Positions 1-8,605 of a DNA stretch of 64,000 nt are shown here, piece by piece. Below the pieces are notes generated by a model. That model was not told where the DNA came from, made no database searches, and saw only the letters and a program-made list of their open reading frames with translations. Source of the stretch: Citrobacter amalonaticus (GTDB taxonomy: Bacteria; Pseudomonadota; Gammaproteobacteria; Enterobacterales; Enterobacteriaceae); assembly GCA_028994555.1 (NCBI GenBank), contig JARDVN010000001.1:372001-436000 (forward strand), in the 5' to 3' direction. Position 1 is the first letter of the stretch; every line of letters starts with the position of its first letter. The position numbers were made by a program, and so were the translations under genes.

Positions 1-224
1 GCATTCACCTCTGCCGCATTGAGTCCTTCCGGATGCGCATTAAACGTTTTCCATAGCGTCTTTTCATCCATCACGGCCACTTTCAGGCAGTGTTCGCTCA
101 GTGACGCAGGAATGGGGGCACTGGCGATCGACCGGGCATTCGGTAACGGATCGCGATGCACCAGGCGATGGGGCAGATGGCGGCCAAGCCGGGAAAAAAG
201 CTGGCGAGTGAGATTTTTAAACAT
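1..224 (-). CDS. mgtA: Mg2+-importing P-type ATPase MgtA, N-terminal fragment
   Basis: Only the first 74 codons lie in the window; the gene runs off the left edge. Read on the minus strand from ATG at 224, it begins MFKNLTRQLF and contains LPHRLVHRDPLP and LWKTF.AHPEGLN, which match the cytoplasmic N-terminus of MgtA. In the complete protein a P-type ATPase core follows and drives Mg2+ import across the inner membrane. The divergent position relative to treR is the same as in E. coli. Identity rests on the N-terminus together with the mgtL leader and PhoP box upstream; I am confident. Confidence 0.93.
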   Translation of the reverse strand, partial: MFKNLTRQLFSRLGRHLPHRLVHRDPLPNARSIASAPIPASLSEHCLKVAVMDEKTLWKTFNAHPEGLNAAEVN

Positions 225-500
225 AAGCAGTCCCTCCGCGCCAATAATACGGGCGCAGAAATATCCTTCAGGCGTGGCAAAGCCTTACCTGACAGGTAAC
301 ATGATTTTCCAAACAGGGACGTTAAGGCGTCACTGTCTTACAGCACCGGTAAGACAGCGAAAGGCAGACTTACCGGAAAGCGAGAGTTCTCCGTTTTGGG
401 AGAGGGGTGGGATCGGGATCCATAAAGCCTCCGGTAAGTGAATGATTTAAGCCGCAGATTATCAGTTGTAGATCATAATATTTGTGGCACTTATGACGAT
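225..500 (-). promoter_or_regulatory. mgtA 5' leader (Mg2+/proline-responsive)
   Basis: About 275 bases separate the likely promoter from the mgtA start, the usual size of the enterobacterial mgtA leader, which controls transcription elongation in response to Mg2+ and proline. The leader holds the short ORF mgtL (370-423). Nothing else coding is seen. The switching structures were not folded here, so function is inferred from position and from mgtL. Confidence 0.65.
370..423 (-). CDS. mgtL: mgtA leader peptide MgtL
   Basis: A 17-codon ORF on the minus strand starts at ATG 423 after a good Shine-Dalgarno (GGAGG, 3 bases upstream) and ends TAA. It reads MDPDPTPLPKRRTLAFR, close to the proline-rich E. 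coli/Salmonella MgtL as I recall it ([17 protein letters not shown]). In those species ribosome progress over the proline codons couples proline level, and the acidic start couples Mg2+, to read-through into mgtA. All four prolines and the acidic residues at 2 and 4 are kept, while the C-terminal half differs. Confidence 0.9.
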   Translation of the reverse strand: MDPDPTPLPKRRTLAFR

Positions 501-518
501 ATAATAACCGCCAGTGAT

Positions 519-536
519 TAAACCAATAATAAACCA
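519..536 (-). promoter_or_regulatory. PhoP box of the mgtA promoter
   Basis: On the minus strand GGTTTA-N5-GGTTTA forms the direct hexamer repeat (11-base period) of a PhoP box. A TTATTATA-like -10 region follows about 12 bases downstream toward mgtA. Activation of mgtA by PhoP under low Mg2+ is established in enteric bacteria; the assignment here is by motif and position. Confidence 0.8.
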
Positions 537-610
537 GACTTTGCCCATTGAGGTTTCAACACGTAAAGTTACTCTCTTACTTACTTTGCTACATACCACG
601 GGAAAACAGG

Positions 611-1558
611 ATGCAAAATCGGCTGACTATCAAAGACATCGCGCGCTTAAGCGGCGTGGGGAAATCCACCGTTTCCCGTGTGCTGAATAACGAAAGTGGT
701 GTCAGCGAGCGCACTCGTGAGCGCGTCGAAGCCGTGATGAATCAGCATGGATTTTCCCCCTCTCGTTCAGCCCGCGCCATGCGCGGCCAAAGCGATAAAG
801 TGGTCGCCATCATTGTGACCCGTCTCGATTCATTGTCAGAAAATCTAGCCGTACAGACGATGCTGCCGGTGTTTTATGAGCAGGGTTACGATCCCATCAT
901 GATGGAAAGTCAGTTCTCTTCGGACAAAGTGGAAGAGCACCTGGGCATGCTGAAACGCCGCAACATCGATGGCGTGGTGCTGTTTGGCTTTACCGGCATC
1001 ACGGACGCGATGATAGCCCCGTGGCAGGCATCGCTGGTGCTGCTGGCACGGGATGCGAAAGGCTTTGCCTCCGTCTGCTATGACGACGATGGGGCCATTA
1101 AAATCCTGATGCAGCGCCTGTACGATCAGGGGCATCGCAGCATCAGCTTTCTCGGTGTGCCGCACAGTGACGTCACCACCGGAAAGCGCCGCCATGACGC
1201 CTATCTCGCCTTCTGTAAACAACATAAGCTCCACCCTGTCGCGGCCCTGCCAGGGCTTGCGATGAAGCAAGGCTATGAGCATGCCGCGAGCGTGATTACG
1301 CCGGACACCACCGCGCTGGTCTGCGCCACAGATACCCTCGCGCTCGGCGCCAGTAAGTATTTGCAGGAACAGCGGGTCGAGAACCTGCAACTGGCGAGCG
1401 TCGGTAATACGCCGCTGATGAAATTCCTGCATCCGGAGATCGTTACGGTTGATCCCGGCTATGCCGAAGCCGGACGACAGGCGGCTGCCCAGTTGATCGA
1501 GCAGATCAACGGACGCTGCGATCTGCGCCAAATCGTCATTCCTTCCACCCTTTCCTGA
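611..1558 (+). CDS. treR: trehalose operon repressor TreR
   Basis: This LacI-family repressor has 315 residues, the E. coli TreR length. The N-terminal helix-turn-helix (TIKDIARLSGVGKSTVSRVLN, interrupted here for length: TIKDIARLSG then VGKSTVSRVLN) lies at residues 6-27 and the sugar-binding core follows. An upstream in-frame ATG at 548 exists, but ATG 611 matches the family start. In E. coli TreR senses trehalose 6-phosphate as inducer and represses treBC. It is followed at 1610-1621 by its probable operator and by treB on the same strand. Confidence 0.95.
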   Translation: MQNRLTIKDIARLSGVGKSTVSRVLNNESGVSERTRERVEAVMNQHGFSPSRSARAMRGQSDKVVAIIVTRLDSLSENLAVQTMLPVFYEQGYDPIMMESQFSSDKVEEHLGMLKRRNIDGVVLFGFTGITDAMIAPWQASLVLLARDAKGFASVCYDDDGAIKILMQRLYDQGHRSISFLGVPHSDVTTGKRRHDAYLAFCKQHKLHPVAALPGLAMKQGYEHAASVITPDTTALVCATDTLALGASKYLQEQRVENLQLASVGNTPLMKFLHPEIVTVDPGYAEAGRQAAAQLIEQINGRCDLRQIVIPSTLS

Positions 1559-1609
1559 ATCAGGGCTGATCGCTTTCTGAACGATAATTTGTGATCTTCG
1601 CTGCGTTTC

Positions 1610-1621
1610 GGGAACGTTCCC
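1610..1621 (+). promoter_or_regulatory. TreR operator upstream of treB
   Basis: A perfect 12-base palindrome, GGGAACGTTCCC, lies 78 bases before the treB start. LacI-family operators are palindromes with a central CG, and TreR represses from this position in E. coli. A CRP-like half site (TTTGTGATC, about 1588-1596) lies just upstream, in line with cAMP-CRP control of treBC. The operator is clear as a motif; binding is inferred. Confidence 0.8.
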
Positions 1622-1699
1622 ATTTTTAATTTTTTAGCCCGGATATACTCTGTCGCCATTCCAGTCATCCCCTTTTCACAGTCATCGCCACGAGGCTTC

Positions 1700-3121
1700 A
1701 TGATGAGCAAAGTAAAACAAGCGGATATTGATCGGCTTATAGAGTTAGTGGGCGGGCGAGAAAACATCGCCACCGTGAGTCACTGCATAACGCGCCTGCG
1801 TTTTGTGCTGAATCAGCCAGCAAATGCCAGACCGAAAGAAATCGAAGCCTTACCGATGGTCAAAGGCTGCTTTACCAACGCCGGTCAGTTCCAGGTAGTG
1901 ATTGGCACCGAAGTTGGCGATTACTACAAAGCGCTGCTGGCCACCACCGGGCAGGCGCACGCCGATAAAGAGCAGGCAAAAAAAGCGGCACGGCAGAACA
2001 TGAAGTGGCATGAGCAACTCATCTCCCACTTCGCTGAGATCTTCTTCCCGCTATTGCCGGCGCTGATCAGCGGAGGCTTGATTTTAGGTTTTCGTAACGT
2101 CATTGGCGACCTGCCGATGAGCAACGGCCAGACGCTGGCGCAGATGTATCCGGCGCTGAAAACGATTTATGACTTTCTGTGGCTGATTGGCGAAGCCATC
2201 TTCTTCTACCTCCCGGTGGGCATCTGCTGGTCGGCAGTCAAGAAAATGGGCGGCACGCCGATCCTCGGCATCGTGCTTGGCGTTACGCTGGTGTCACCGC
2301 AGTTAATGAACGCCTATCTGCTGGGTCAGCAGGTGCCGGAAGTATGGAACTTCGGCCTGTTCACCATCGCAAAAGTGGGCTATCAGGCACAGGTTATTCC
2401 GGCTTTACTCGCTGGCCTGGCGTTGGGCGTGATTGAAACGCGCCTGAAGCGCATCGTACCGGATTACCTGTATCTCGTGGTGGTGCCGGTGTGTTCGCTG
2501 ATCCTTGCCGTCTTCCTCGCTCATGCGCTGATCGGTCCGTTTGGCCGCCTGATTGGCGATGGTGTGGCCTTTGCGGTTCGTCATCTGATGACCGGCAGTT
2601 TCGCCCCGATTGGTGCCGCGCTGTTTGGCTTCCTGTATGCTCCGCTGGTGATTACCGGCGTGCATCAGACCACGCTCGCTATCGACATGCAGATGATCCA
2701 GAGCATGGGCGGAACGCCGGTATGGCCGCTGATTGCCCTTTCCAACATCGCGCAGGCGTCTGCGGTGGTCGGGATTATTATCGCCAGCCGTAAACAGAAC
2801 GAACGCGAGATCTCCGTTCCTGCCGCGATCTCCGCCTATCTGGGCGTCACGGAACCGGCTATGTACGGTATCAACCTGAAATACCGTTTCCCGATGCTCT
2901 GCGCAATGATCGGCTCTGGCCTTGCCGGTCTGCTCTGCGGCCTGTACGGCGTGATGGCGAACGGTATCGGTGTCGGCGGCTTGCCGGGCATCCTCTCTAT
3001 CCAACCGACTTACTGGCAGGTATATGCCGTCGCGATGGCGATCGCCATTGTCGTTCCCGTCGTGCTGACCTCGTTCGTCTATCAACGTAAATACCGTCAG
3101 GGCACGTTACAGATTGTCTGA
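1700..3121 (+). CDS. treB: PTS trehalose-specific EIIBC component TreB
   Basis: This inner-membrane permease phosphorylates trehalose to trehalose 6-phosphate during import. At 473 residues it equals E. coli TreB. The EIIB domain is N-terminal, with the phosphorylated cysteine in SHCITRLRF (Cys29), and the EIIC membrane domain follows from about residue 105. There is no EIIA domain; the E. coli protein uses EIIA-Glc, encoded elsewhere. treC follows after 47 bases, so the two form an operon controlled by TreR. Confidence 0.96.
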   Translation: MMSKVKQADIDRLIELVGGRENIATVSHCITRLRFVLNQPANARPKEIEALPMVKGCFTNAGQFQVVIGTEVGDYYKALLATTGQAHADKEQAKKAARQNMKWHEQLISHFAEIFFPLLPALISGGLILGFRNVIGDLPMSNGQTLAQMYPALKTIYDFLWLIGEAIFFYLPVGICWSAVKKMGGTPILGIVLGVTLVSPQLMNAYLLGQQVPEVWNFGLFTIAKVGYQAQVIPALLAGLALGVIETRLKRIVPDYLYLVVVPVCSLILAVFLAHALIGPFGRLIGDGVAFAVRHLMTGSFAPIGAALFGFLYAPLVITGVHQTTLAIDMQMIQSMGGTPVWPLIALSNIAQASAVVGIIIASRKQNEREISVPAAISAYLGVTEPAMYGINLKYRFPMLCAMIGSGLAGLLCGLYGVMANGIGVGGLPGILSIQPTYWQVYAVAMAIAIVVPVVLTSFVYQRKYRQGTLQIV

Positions 3122-3129
3122 TCTTATTC

Positions 3130-3147
3130 GGGGCGCATTTGCGCCCC
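3130..3147 (+). terminator. intercistronic hairpin between treB and treC
   Basis: GGGGCGC-ATTT-GCGCCCC forms a perfect 7-bp stem with a 4-base loop. No T-tract follows, so it probably stabilises the treB message or lowers read-through to treC and does not fully terminate. Confidence 0.55.
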
Positions 3148-3168
3148 TCGCAAAACCAGGAATTGATT

Positions 3169-4827
3169 ATGAATACCCTTCCTCACTGGTGGCAAAACGG
3201 TGTCATCTACCAGATCTATCCTAAGAGTTTTCAGGACACGACCGGCAGCGGTACCGGCGATTTACGTGGCGTGACGCAGCGTCTCGATTATCTGCATAAA
3301 CTGGGCGTGGATGCCCTCTGGCTGACGCCGTTCTATATTTCGCCACAGATTGATAATGGTTACGATGTCGCCAATTACACGGCAATCGACCCTGCTTACG
3401 GGACGCTGGATGACTTTGACGAGCTGGTCGCCCAGGCGAAAGCGCGCGGTATCCGCATTATTCTCGATATGGTGTTTAATCACACCTCCACGCAGCATGC
3501 CTGGTTTCACGAGGCGCTCGATAAAAACAGTCCGTATCGCGAGTTTTACATCTGGCGTGACGGCACGCCCGATGTGCAGCCCAACAACTGGCGCTCCAAG
3601 TTTGGCGGCAACGCCTGGCAATGGCATGCGCAAAGCGAACAATATTATCTGCACCTCTTTGCGCCGGAACAGGCGGATCTGAACTGGGAAAACCCTGCCG
3701 TTCGCGCTGAGCTGAAAAAAGTCTGTGAGTTCTGGGCCGATCGCGGCGTGGATGGCCTGCGCCTGGACGTCGTCAATCTGATCTCCAAAGACCAGACCTT
3801 TCCCAACGATCTTGACGGCGACGGTCGCCGTTTTTATACCGACGGCCCGCGAGCGCATGAGTTTTTGCATGAGATGAACCGTGAGGTTTTTACGCCGCGC
3901 AAGCTGATGACGGTCGGCGAAATGTCGTCCACCACGCTGGAGCATTGCCAGCGCTATGCCGCGCTGGACGGAAGCGAACTGTCGATGACCTTCAATTTTC
4001 ATCACCTGAAGGTCGATTATCCTGGCGGAGAGAAGTGGACGCTGGCAAAGCCCGATTATGTCGCGCTAAAAACCCTGTTCCGCCACTGGCAGCAAGGGAT
4101 GCATAACGTCGCGTGGAATGCGCTGTTCTGGTGTAACCACGATCAGCCACGCATCGTGTCGCGCTTTGGCGATGAAGGGGAATATCGGATACCGGCCGCG
4201 AAAATGCTGGCGATGGTGCTGCACGGTATGCAGGGGACGCCGTACATCTATCAGGGTGAAGAGATCGGCATGACCAATCCGCACTTTACCCGGATCACCG
4301 ACTACCGTGACGTGGAAAGCCATAACATGTTCGCGCAGCTGCGGGCTGAAGGTCGCGATGCCAATGAACTGCTGGCGATCCTGGCGAGTAAATCACGCGA
4401 CAATGGCCGAACGCCGATGCAGTGGAATAGCAGCAAAAACGCCGGATTCACCACCGGCGAACCGTGGATTGACCTCTGCGATAACTACAGTGACATCAAC
4501 GTGGAGCACGCGCTTGGCGACAACGCCTCGGTGTTTTACACCTATCAACGGCTGATAGCGCTACGTAAATCCGAACCGGTGCTGACCTGGGGCGATTATC
4601 AGGATCTGCTGCCGGAAAGCCCGCATCTCTGGTGTTATCGCCGTGAATGGCAAGGGCAAACGCTGCTGGTGGTTGCTAACCTGAGCGATGAATGCCAGTC
4701 CTGGCATCCGGAGATAAGCCGCGGAAACTGGCACGTTTTGCTGCACAACTACGATGAAGTTTCACCCCAGCCGACGGCAATGACGCTGCGTCCTTTCGAA
4801 GCGATCTGGTGGCTGCAGAAGTCATAA
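3169..4827 (+). CDS. treC: alpha,alpha-phosphotrehalase TreC
   Basis: A cytoplasmic GH13 hydrolase that splits trehalose 6-phosphate into glucose and glucose 6-phosphate. It has 552 residues against 551 in E. coli. GH13 motifs are present: DMVFNH, GLRLDVVN with the nucleophile Asp, VGEMSS with the acid Glu, and NHDQPR. ATG 3169, preceded by AGGAA, gives the family N-terminus PHWWQNGVIYQIYPKSF. An upstream in-frame ATG at 3139 lies inside the intercistronic hairpin and is rejected. It is the last gene of the treBC operon. Confidence 0.96.
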   Translation: MNTLPHWWQNGVIYQIYPKSFQDTTGSGTGDLRGVTQRLDYLHKLGVDALWLTPFYISPQIDNGYDVANYTAIDPAYGTLDDFDELVAQAKARGIRIILDMVFNHTSTQHAWFHEALDKNSPYREFYIWRDGTPDVQPNNWRSKFGGNAWQWHAQSEQYYLHLFAPEQADLNWENPAVRAELKKVCEFWADRGVDGLRLDVVNLISKDQTFPNDLDGDGRRFYTDGPRAHEFLHEMNREVFTPRKLMTVGEMSSTTLEHCQRYAALDGSELSMTFNFHHLKVDYPGGEKWTLAKPDYVALKTLFRHWQQGMHNVAWNALFWCNHDQPRIVSRFGDEGEYRIPAAKMLAMVLHGMQGTPYIYQGEEIGMTNPHFTRITDYRDVESHNMFAQLRAEGRDANELLAILASKSRDNGRTPMQWNSSKNAGFTTGEPWIDLCDNYSDINVEHALGDNASVFYTYQRLIALRKSEPVLTWGDYQDLLPESPHLWCYRREWQGQTLLVVANLSDECQSWHPEISRGNWHVLLHNYDEVSPQPTAMTLRPFEAIWWLQKS

Positions 4828-4835
4828 ACTGAACA

Positions 4836-4872
4836 CATTTTGCCCGGAATCGAGAATTTGCCGGGCAAAATG
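4836..4872 (+). terminator. stem-loop after treC
   Basis: Twelve-base perfect arms (CATTTTGCCCGG and its complement) enclose a 13-base loop just after the treC stop. No U-run follows, so it may work as a 3' stabilising hairpin or a weak terminator. Confidence 0.6.
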
Positions 4873-5012
4873 GTCACCCCGCTTTAGCTTACTGTTTTTG
4901 TTGAATAAATAATCAGATTTTTCTATATCACAATTTACAATCGCTATAACGCCCGCCAACTGTACGCTCTGCTTTTTTACCTTGCGCTATATCAAAAAAA
5001 TCGCAAACACTT

Positions 5013-5069
5013 TTGATGCAAATCACTATATATAGAACTTAAAATGCAGCCCGGCCCAATATGTTGTAT
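5013..5069 (+). promoter_or_regulatory. nrdD control region: FNR site and paired NrdR boxes
   Basis: The gap 4873-5232 has no gene but holds regulatory sequence. TTGAT-GCAA-ATCAC (5013-5026) is a near-consensus FNR site. It overlaps an NrdR-like box (CACTATATATAG, centre 5030.5). A second box (CCAATATGTTGTATT region, centre 5061.5) lies 31 bp away. Two boxes about three helical turns apart is the usual NrdR arrangement. It fits anaerobic induction with dNTP-dependent repression of nrdDG. Binding is inferred from motifs. Confidence 0.7.
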
Positions 5070-5232
5070 TAATCATCTAGAATTGCTACAACAACAAAAC
5101 ACCCAATACGGGCGAAATTGTGGATAACGTGGGTCTGGATTGCGGGAAGTGATTGACCAAAGAGATGAATAAACACATCAATGCTTCCCCAGCCTCTGTG
5201 GATAACCTGTTCTTACATATTATGGAGTGATC

Positions 5233-7371
5233 ATGACACCGCATGTGATGAAACGAGATGGCTGTAAAGTGCCGTTTAAATCAGAGCGCATCAAAGAAGC
5301 CATTCTGCGTGCAGCTAAAGCAGCGGGAGTCGATGACGCAGATTACTGCGCCACCGTCGCAGAAATCGTAAGCAACCAAATGAACGCGCGTAGCCAGGTT
5401 GATATTAACGAGATCCAGACAGCGGTTGAGAATCAGCTGATGTCTGGCCCGTACAAGCAACTCGCGCGCGCCTACATTGAATATCGTCATGACCGTGATA
5501 TTCAGCGTGAGAAACGTGGCCGCCTGAACCAGGAAATTCGCGGTCTGGTGGAGCAAACCAACTCCGCGTTGCTCAATGAAAACGCCAACAAAGACAGTAA
5601 AGTCATTCCAACCCAGCGCGATCTGCTGGCCGGTATTGTCGCCAAACACTACGCCCGCCAGCATCTGCTGCCGCGTGATGTGGTGCAGGCGCACGAGCGC
5701 GGTGATATCCACTATCACGATCTCGACTATTCCCCGTTCTTCCCGATGTTCAACTGCATGCTGATCGATCTGAAAGGAATGCTGACGCAGGGCTTTAAGA
5801 TGGGTAACGCCGAGATCGAGCCGCCAAAATCCATCTCTACCGCCACTGCCGTGACTGCGCAAATCATTGCGCAGGTCGCCAGCCATATTTACGGCGGCAC
5901 CACCATTAACCGGATCGATGAAGTGCTGGCGCCGTTCGTGACCGCCAGTTTCAAAAAGCACCGTAAGACCGCAGAAGAGTGGCAAATTCCGGATGCCGAC
6001 GGCTATGCGCATTCCCGTACCGAAAAAGAGTGCTACGACGCCTTCCAGTCTCTGGAGTATGAAGTTAATACGCTGCATACCGCCAACGGCCAGACGCCGT
6101 TCGTCACCTTTGGTTTCGGCCTCGGCACCAGTTGGGAATCGCGCCTGATTCAGCAGTCCATTTTGCGTAACCGCATCGCGGGTCTCGGTAAAAATCGCAA
6201 AACTGCGGTATTCCCGAAACTGGTATTTGCCATCCGCGATGGCCTGAACCACAAATTTGGCGATCCGAACTACGACATCAAACAACTGGCGCTGGAGTGC
6301 GCGAGCAAGCGCATGTATCCGGACATTCTGAACTACGATCAGGTCGTGAAAGTCACCGGTTCGTTCAAAACCCCGATGGGTTGTCGCAGCTTCCTCGGCG
6401 TGTGGGAAAACGAGAACGGCGAACAGGTTCACGATGGTCGCAACAACCTCGGCGTGATCAGCCTTAACCTGCCGCGTATCGCGCTGGAAGCCGGCGGTGA
6501 TGAGCCGACGTTCTGGAAACTGCTGGACGATCGTCTGGTGCTGGCACGTAAAGCCTTGATGACTCGTATCGCCCGTCTGGAAGGCGTTAAGGCCCGCGTC
6601 GCGCCAATCCTGTATATGGAAGGCGCCTGTGGCGTGCGTCTGAAAGCCGATGATGACGTCGCGGAAATCTTCAAAAACGGACGTGCATCCATTTCGCTGG
6701 GCTACATTGGTATCCACGAAACCATTAACGCGCTGTTTGGCGATACGCATGTCTACGACAGCGAAGCGCTGCGCGCGAAAGGTATCGCCATCGTTGAACG
6801 CCTGCGTCAGGCCGTCGATCAGTGGAAAGAAGAGACCGGCTACGGTTTCAGCCTGTACAGCACGCCAAGTGAAAACCTGTGCGACCGCTTCTGCCGTCTG
6901 GATACCGCCGAGTTTGGCGTCGTGCCTGGCGTCACCGATAAAGGTTACTACACCAACAGTTTCCACCTCGATGTGGAAAAGAAAGTTAACCCATACGACA
7001 AAATCGATTTCGAAGCGCCTTACCCGCCGCTGGCGAGTGGTGGCTTCATTTGCTATGGCGAATACCCGAACATCCAGCACAACCTGAAAGCGCTGGAAGA
7101 TGTCTGGGACTACAGCTATCAGCATGTGCCGTATTACGGCACCAATACGCCAATTGATGAATGCTACGAGTGCGGCTTTACCGGTGAGTTCGAGTGTACC
7201 AGCAAAGGTTTCACCTGCCCGAAATGCGGCAACCACGATGCGTCCCGCGTGTCGGTGACCCGCCGCGTGTGCGGCTATCTGGGCAGCCCGGACGCCCGCC
7301 CGTTTAACGCCGGTAAGCAGGAAGAAGTGAAGCGCCGCGTTAAACATTTAGGGAATGGGCAGATCGGTTAA
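5233..7371 (+). CDS. nrdD: anaerobic ribonucleoside-triphosphate reductase NrdD
   Basis: This glycyl-radical enzyme reduces NTPs to dNTPs without oxygen. It has 712 residues, as in E. coli. An ATP-cone domain comes first (MKRDGCKVPF...), then the catalytic barrel. Near the C-terminus are the zinc cysteines CYECGF and CPKCG, followed by the radical loop RRVCGYLGSPDARPF. ATG 5233 is chosen over 5227 by family length and the upstream GGAG. nrdG, the activase, lies 166 bases downstream beyond REP elements. Confidence 0.97.
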   Translation: MTPHVMKRDGCKVPFKSERIKEAILRAAKAAGVDDADYCATVAEIVSNQMNARSQVDINEIQTAVENQLMSGPYKQLARAYIEYRHDRDIQREKRGRLNQEIRGLVEQTNSALLNENANKDSKVIPTQRDLLAGIVAKHYARQHLLPRDVVQAHERGDIHYHDLDYSPFFPMFNCMLIDLKGMLTQGFKMGNAEIEPPKSISTATAVTAQIIAQVASHIYGGTTINRIDEVLAPFVTASFKKHRKTAEEWQIPDADGYAHSRTEKECYDAFQSLEYEVNTLHTANGQTPFVTFGFGLGTSWESRLIQQSILRNRIAGLGKNRKTAVFPKLVFAIRDGLNHKFGDPNYDIKQLALECASKRMYPDILNYDQVVKVTGSFKTPMGCRSFLGVWENENGEQVHDGRNNLGVISLNLPRIALEAGGDEPTFWKLLDDRLVLARKALMTRIARLEGVKARVAPILYMEGACGVRLKADDDVAEIFKNGRASISLGYIGIHETINALFGDTHVYDSEALRAKGIAIVERLRQAVDQWKEETGYGFSLYSTPSENLCDRFCRLDTAEFGVVPGVTDKGYYTNSFHLDVEKKVNPYDKIDFEAPYPPLASGGFICYGEYPNIQHNLKALEDVWDYSYQHVPYYGTNTPIDECYECGFTGEFECTSKGFTCPKCGNHDASRVSVTRRVCGYLGSPDARPFNAGKQEEVKRRVKHLGNGQIG

Positions 7372-7385
7372 TTTCCGTTTGCAAA

Positions 7386-7526
7386 GGCCGTAGGCCTGAT
7401 AAGACGCAATCGTGTCGCCATCAGGCATCACAATGTTGCCGGATGGCGGTGCAAGCACCTTATCCGGCCTACGGGTCACTTTCTTATTGTTATTGTAGGC
7501 CGGGTAAGCGTAGCGCCAACCGGCAT
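7386..7526. repeat. REP/BIME elements between nrdD and nrdG
   Basis: Three REP-type palindromes in alternating orientation occupy the gap: a GGCCTGATAAG...CATCAGGC unit, a GCCGGATGGCG...TTATCCGGCC unit and a TAGGCCGGGTAAGCG unit. They resemble other REPs in this window. Within an operon they usually affect mRNA stability and processing. Confidence 0.8.
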
Positions 7527-7537
7527 GGTTATACGTT

Positions 7538-8002
7538 ATGCAATACCACCAGTATTACCCCGTCGACATTGTTAACGGCCCCGGTACCCGCTGCACCCTG
7601 TTTGTTTCGGGGTGCGTGCACGAGTGCCCTGGCTGCTATAACAAAAGCACCTGGCGGCTAAATTCCGGTCAGCCGTTCACAAAAGCAATGGAAGATCAGA
7701 TCATCCGCGATCTGAATGATACGCGGATCCACCGCCAGGGGATCTCCCTTTCCGGCGGCGATCCCCTGCATCCGCAAAACGTACCGGATATCCTGAAGCT
7801 GGTGCAGCGCATTCGTGCTGAATGTTCAGGCAAAGATATCTGGGTGTGGACCGGCTATACGTTAGGTGAACTCAACGCCGAGCAAATGCAGGTTGTGGAT
7901 CTCATTAACGTGCTGGTGGACGGCAAATTTGTGCAGGATCTGAAAGACCCTGCGCTGATCTGGCGCGGCAGCAGCAATCAGGTTGTTCATCATTTGCGTT
8001 AA
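7538..8002 (+). CDS. nrdG: anaerobic NTP reductase-activating protein NrdG
   Basis: A radical SAM activase of 154 residues that installs the glycyl radical on NrdD. The 4Fe-4S cysteines are in CVHECPGC, and the SAM-binding SLSGGDPL motif follows. It is cotranscribed with nrdD across the REP region, as in E. coli. In E. coli the next gene is cybC; here about 9 kb of accessory DNA is inserted after nrdG. Confidence 0.96.
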   Translation: MQYHQYYPVDIVNGPGTRCTLFVSGCVHECPGCYNKSTWRLNSGQPFTKAMEDQIIRDLNDTRIHRQGISLSGGDPLHPQNVPDILKLVQRIRAECSGKDIWVWTGYTLGELNAEQMQVVDLINVLVDGKFVQDLKDPALIWRGSSNQVVHHLR

Positions 8003-8010
8003 CATCCCCA

Positions 8011-8295
8011 TCAAAGCCGTTTGTCAGCATCCTGATAAACGGTCGATTTTTCCCGTTTGCCAATCGCGATCACCAGTACCAGAACCTGTGCGTCCTTCAC
8101 CTGATAGACCAGCCTGAAGCCAGACGCCTTGAGTTTTATCTTGTAGCAATCAGGAAAGTCATGACGCCGGGCGGAGGGGATACGCGGGTGTGAAAGCACC
8201 TCAGCCAGTTTCTTCCTGAACTGGTTTTTCACTGTTTCACCTAATTTTTGCCATTCCTTCAGCGCCCGCGGATCAAACGCCAGTTCATAGTTCAT
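8011..8295 (-). CDS. relE: RelE-family mRNA interferase toxin
   Basis: The predicted toxin of 94 residues aligns along its length with E. coli RelE, which cleaves mRNA in the ribosomal A site. The functional residues of E. coli RelE are all present at equivalent positions: Lys52, Lys54, Arg61, Arg81 and Tyr87 (motifs CYKIKL, GFRLVYQV, GKREKSTVY). ATG 8295 overlaps the 3' end of the antitoxin gene by 11 bases, giving translational coupling. An upstream in-frame start at 8373 lies inside the antitoxin gene and is rejected. It should be active if expressed. Confidence 0.88.
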   Translation of the reverse strand: MNYELAFDPRALKEWQKLGETVKNQFRKKLAEVLSHPRIPSARRHDFPDCYKIKLKASGFRLVYQVKDAQVLVLVIAIGKREKSTVYQDADKRL

Positions 8296-8527
8296 CCAAC
8301 TGAACCTTAATGCCCTTTTGCGGGTTAGCCAGTCTTTCCCGAACGGTCTGAAGTAGCGCCTCTTCGCTGTCACTAATCGTGACAGTTTTCACCGGCATTC
8401 GCCCATTTTCAGCGACGTACTGAAACAGCAGTCTTACGGCTTCCGTAGGCGTAATGTTGAGTTTATCCAGCACGGCATATGCCTCGTTTTTGAGTTTATC
8501 ATCCAGACGGACGTTCAATGTGGCCAT
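8285..8527 (-). CDS. relB: RelB/DinJ-family antitoxin
   Basis: An 80-residue protein with an N-terminal ribbon-helix-helix (MATLNVRLDDKLKNEAY...) and a toxin-binding C-terminus ending VQLDEL, like RelB. It precedes and overlaps the toxin gene. It should neutralise RelE and autorepress the pair through the palindrome at 8550-8575. The pair sits between nrdG and the accessory catabolic operon and is read toward nrdG. Confidence 0.87.
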   Translation of the reverse strand: MATLNVRLDDKLKNEAYAVLDKLNITPTEAVRLLFQYVAENGRMPVKTVTISDSEEALLQTVRERLANPQKGIKVQLDEL

Positions 8528-8549
8528 TATGCCTCCAGAGCAAGAAAAA

Positions 8550-8586
8550 GATGTAATGCATTATAGCATTACATCTGCATTACATT
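8550..8586 (-). promoter_or_regulatory. relBE autoregulatory operator
   Basis: A perfect 10-base inverted repeat (GATGTAATGC ... GCATTACATC, 6-base spacer) spans 8550-8575. A third half site (TGCATTACAT) follows at 8577-8586. It lies just upstream of the antitoxin start. Repeated half sites of this kind are typical for RelB-type cooperative autorepression. Confidence 0.8.
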
Positions 8587-8605
8587 CACTTCTGGAAAGG
8601 GCCTC

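Noticed and set aside
5281..7347. 688-codon open frame antisense to nrdD
   Set aside because: It mirrors nrdD over its whole length. Highly expressed genes that avoid TTA, CTA and TCA leave long antisense frames open. No ribosome site or family motif is seen.
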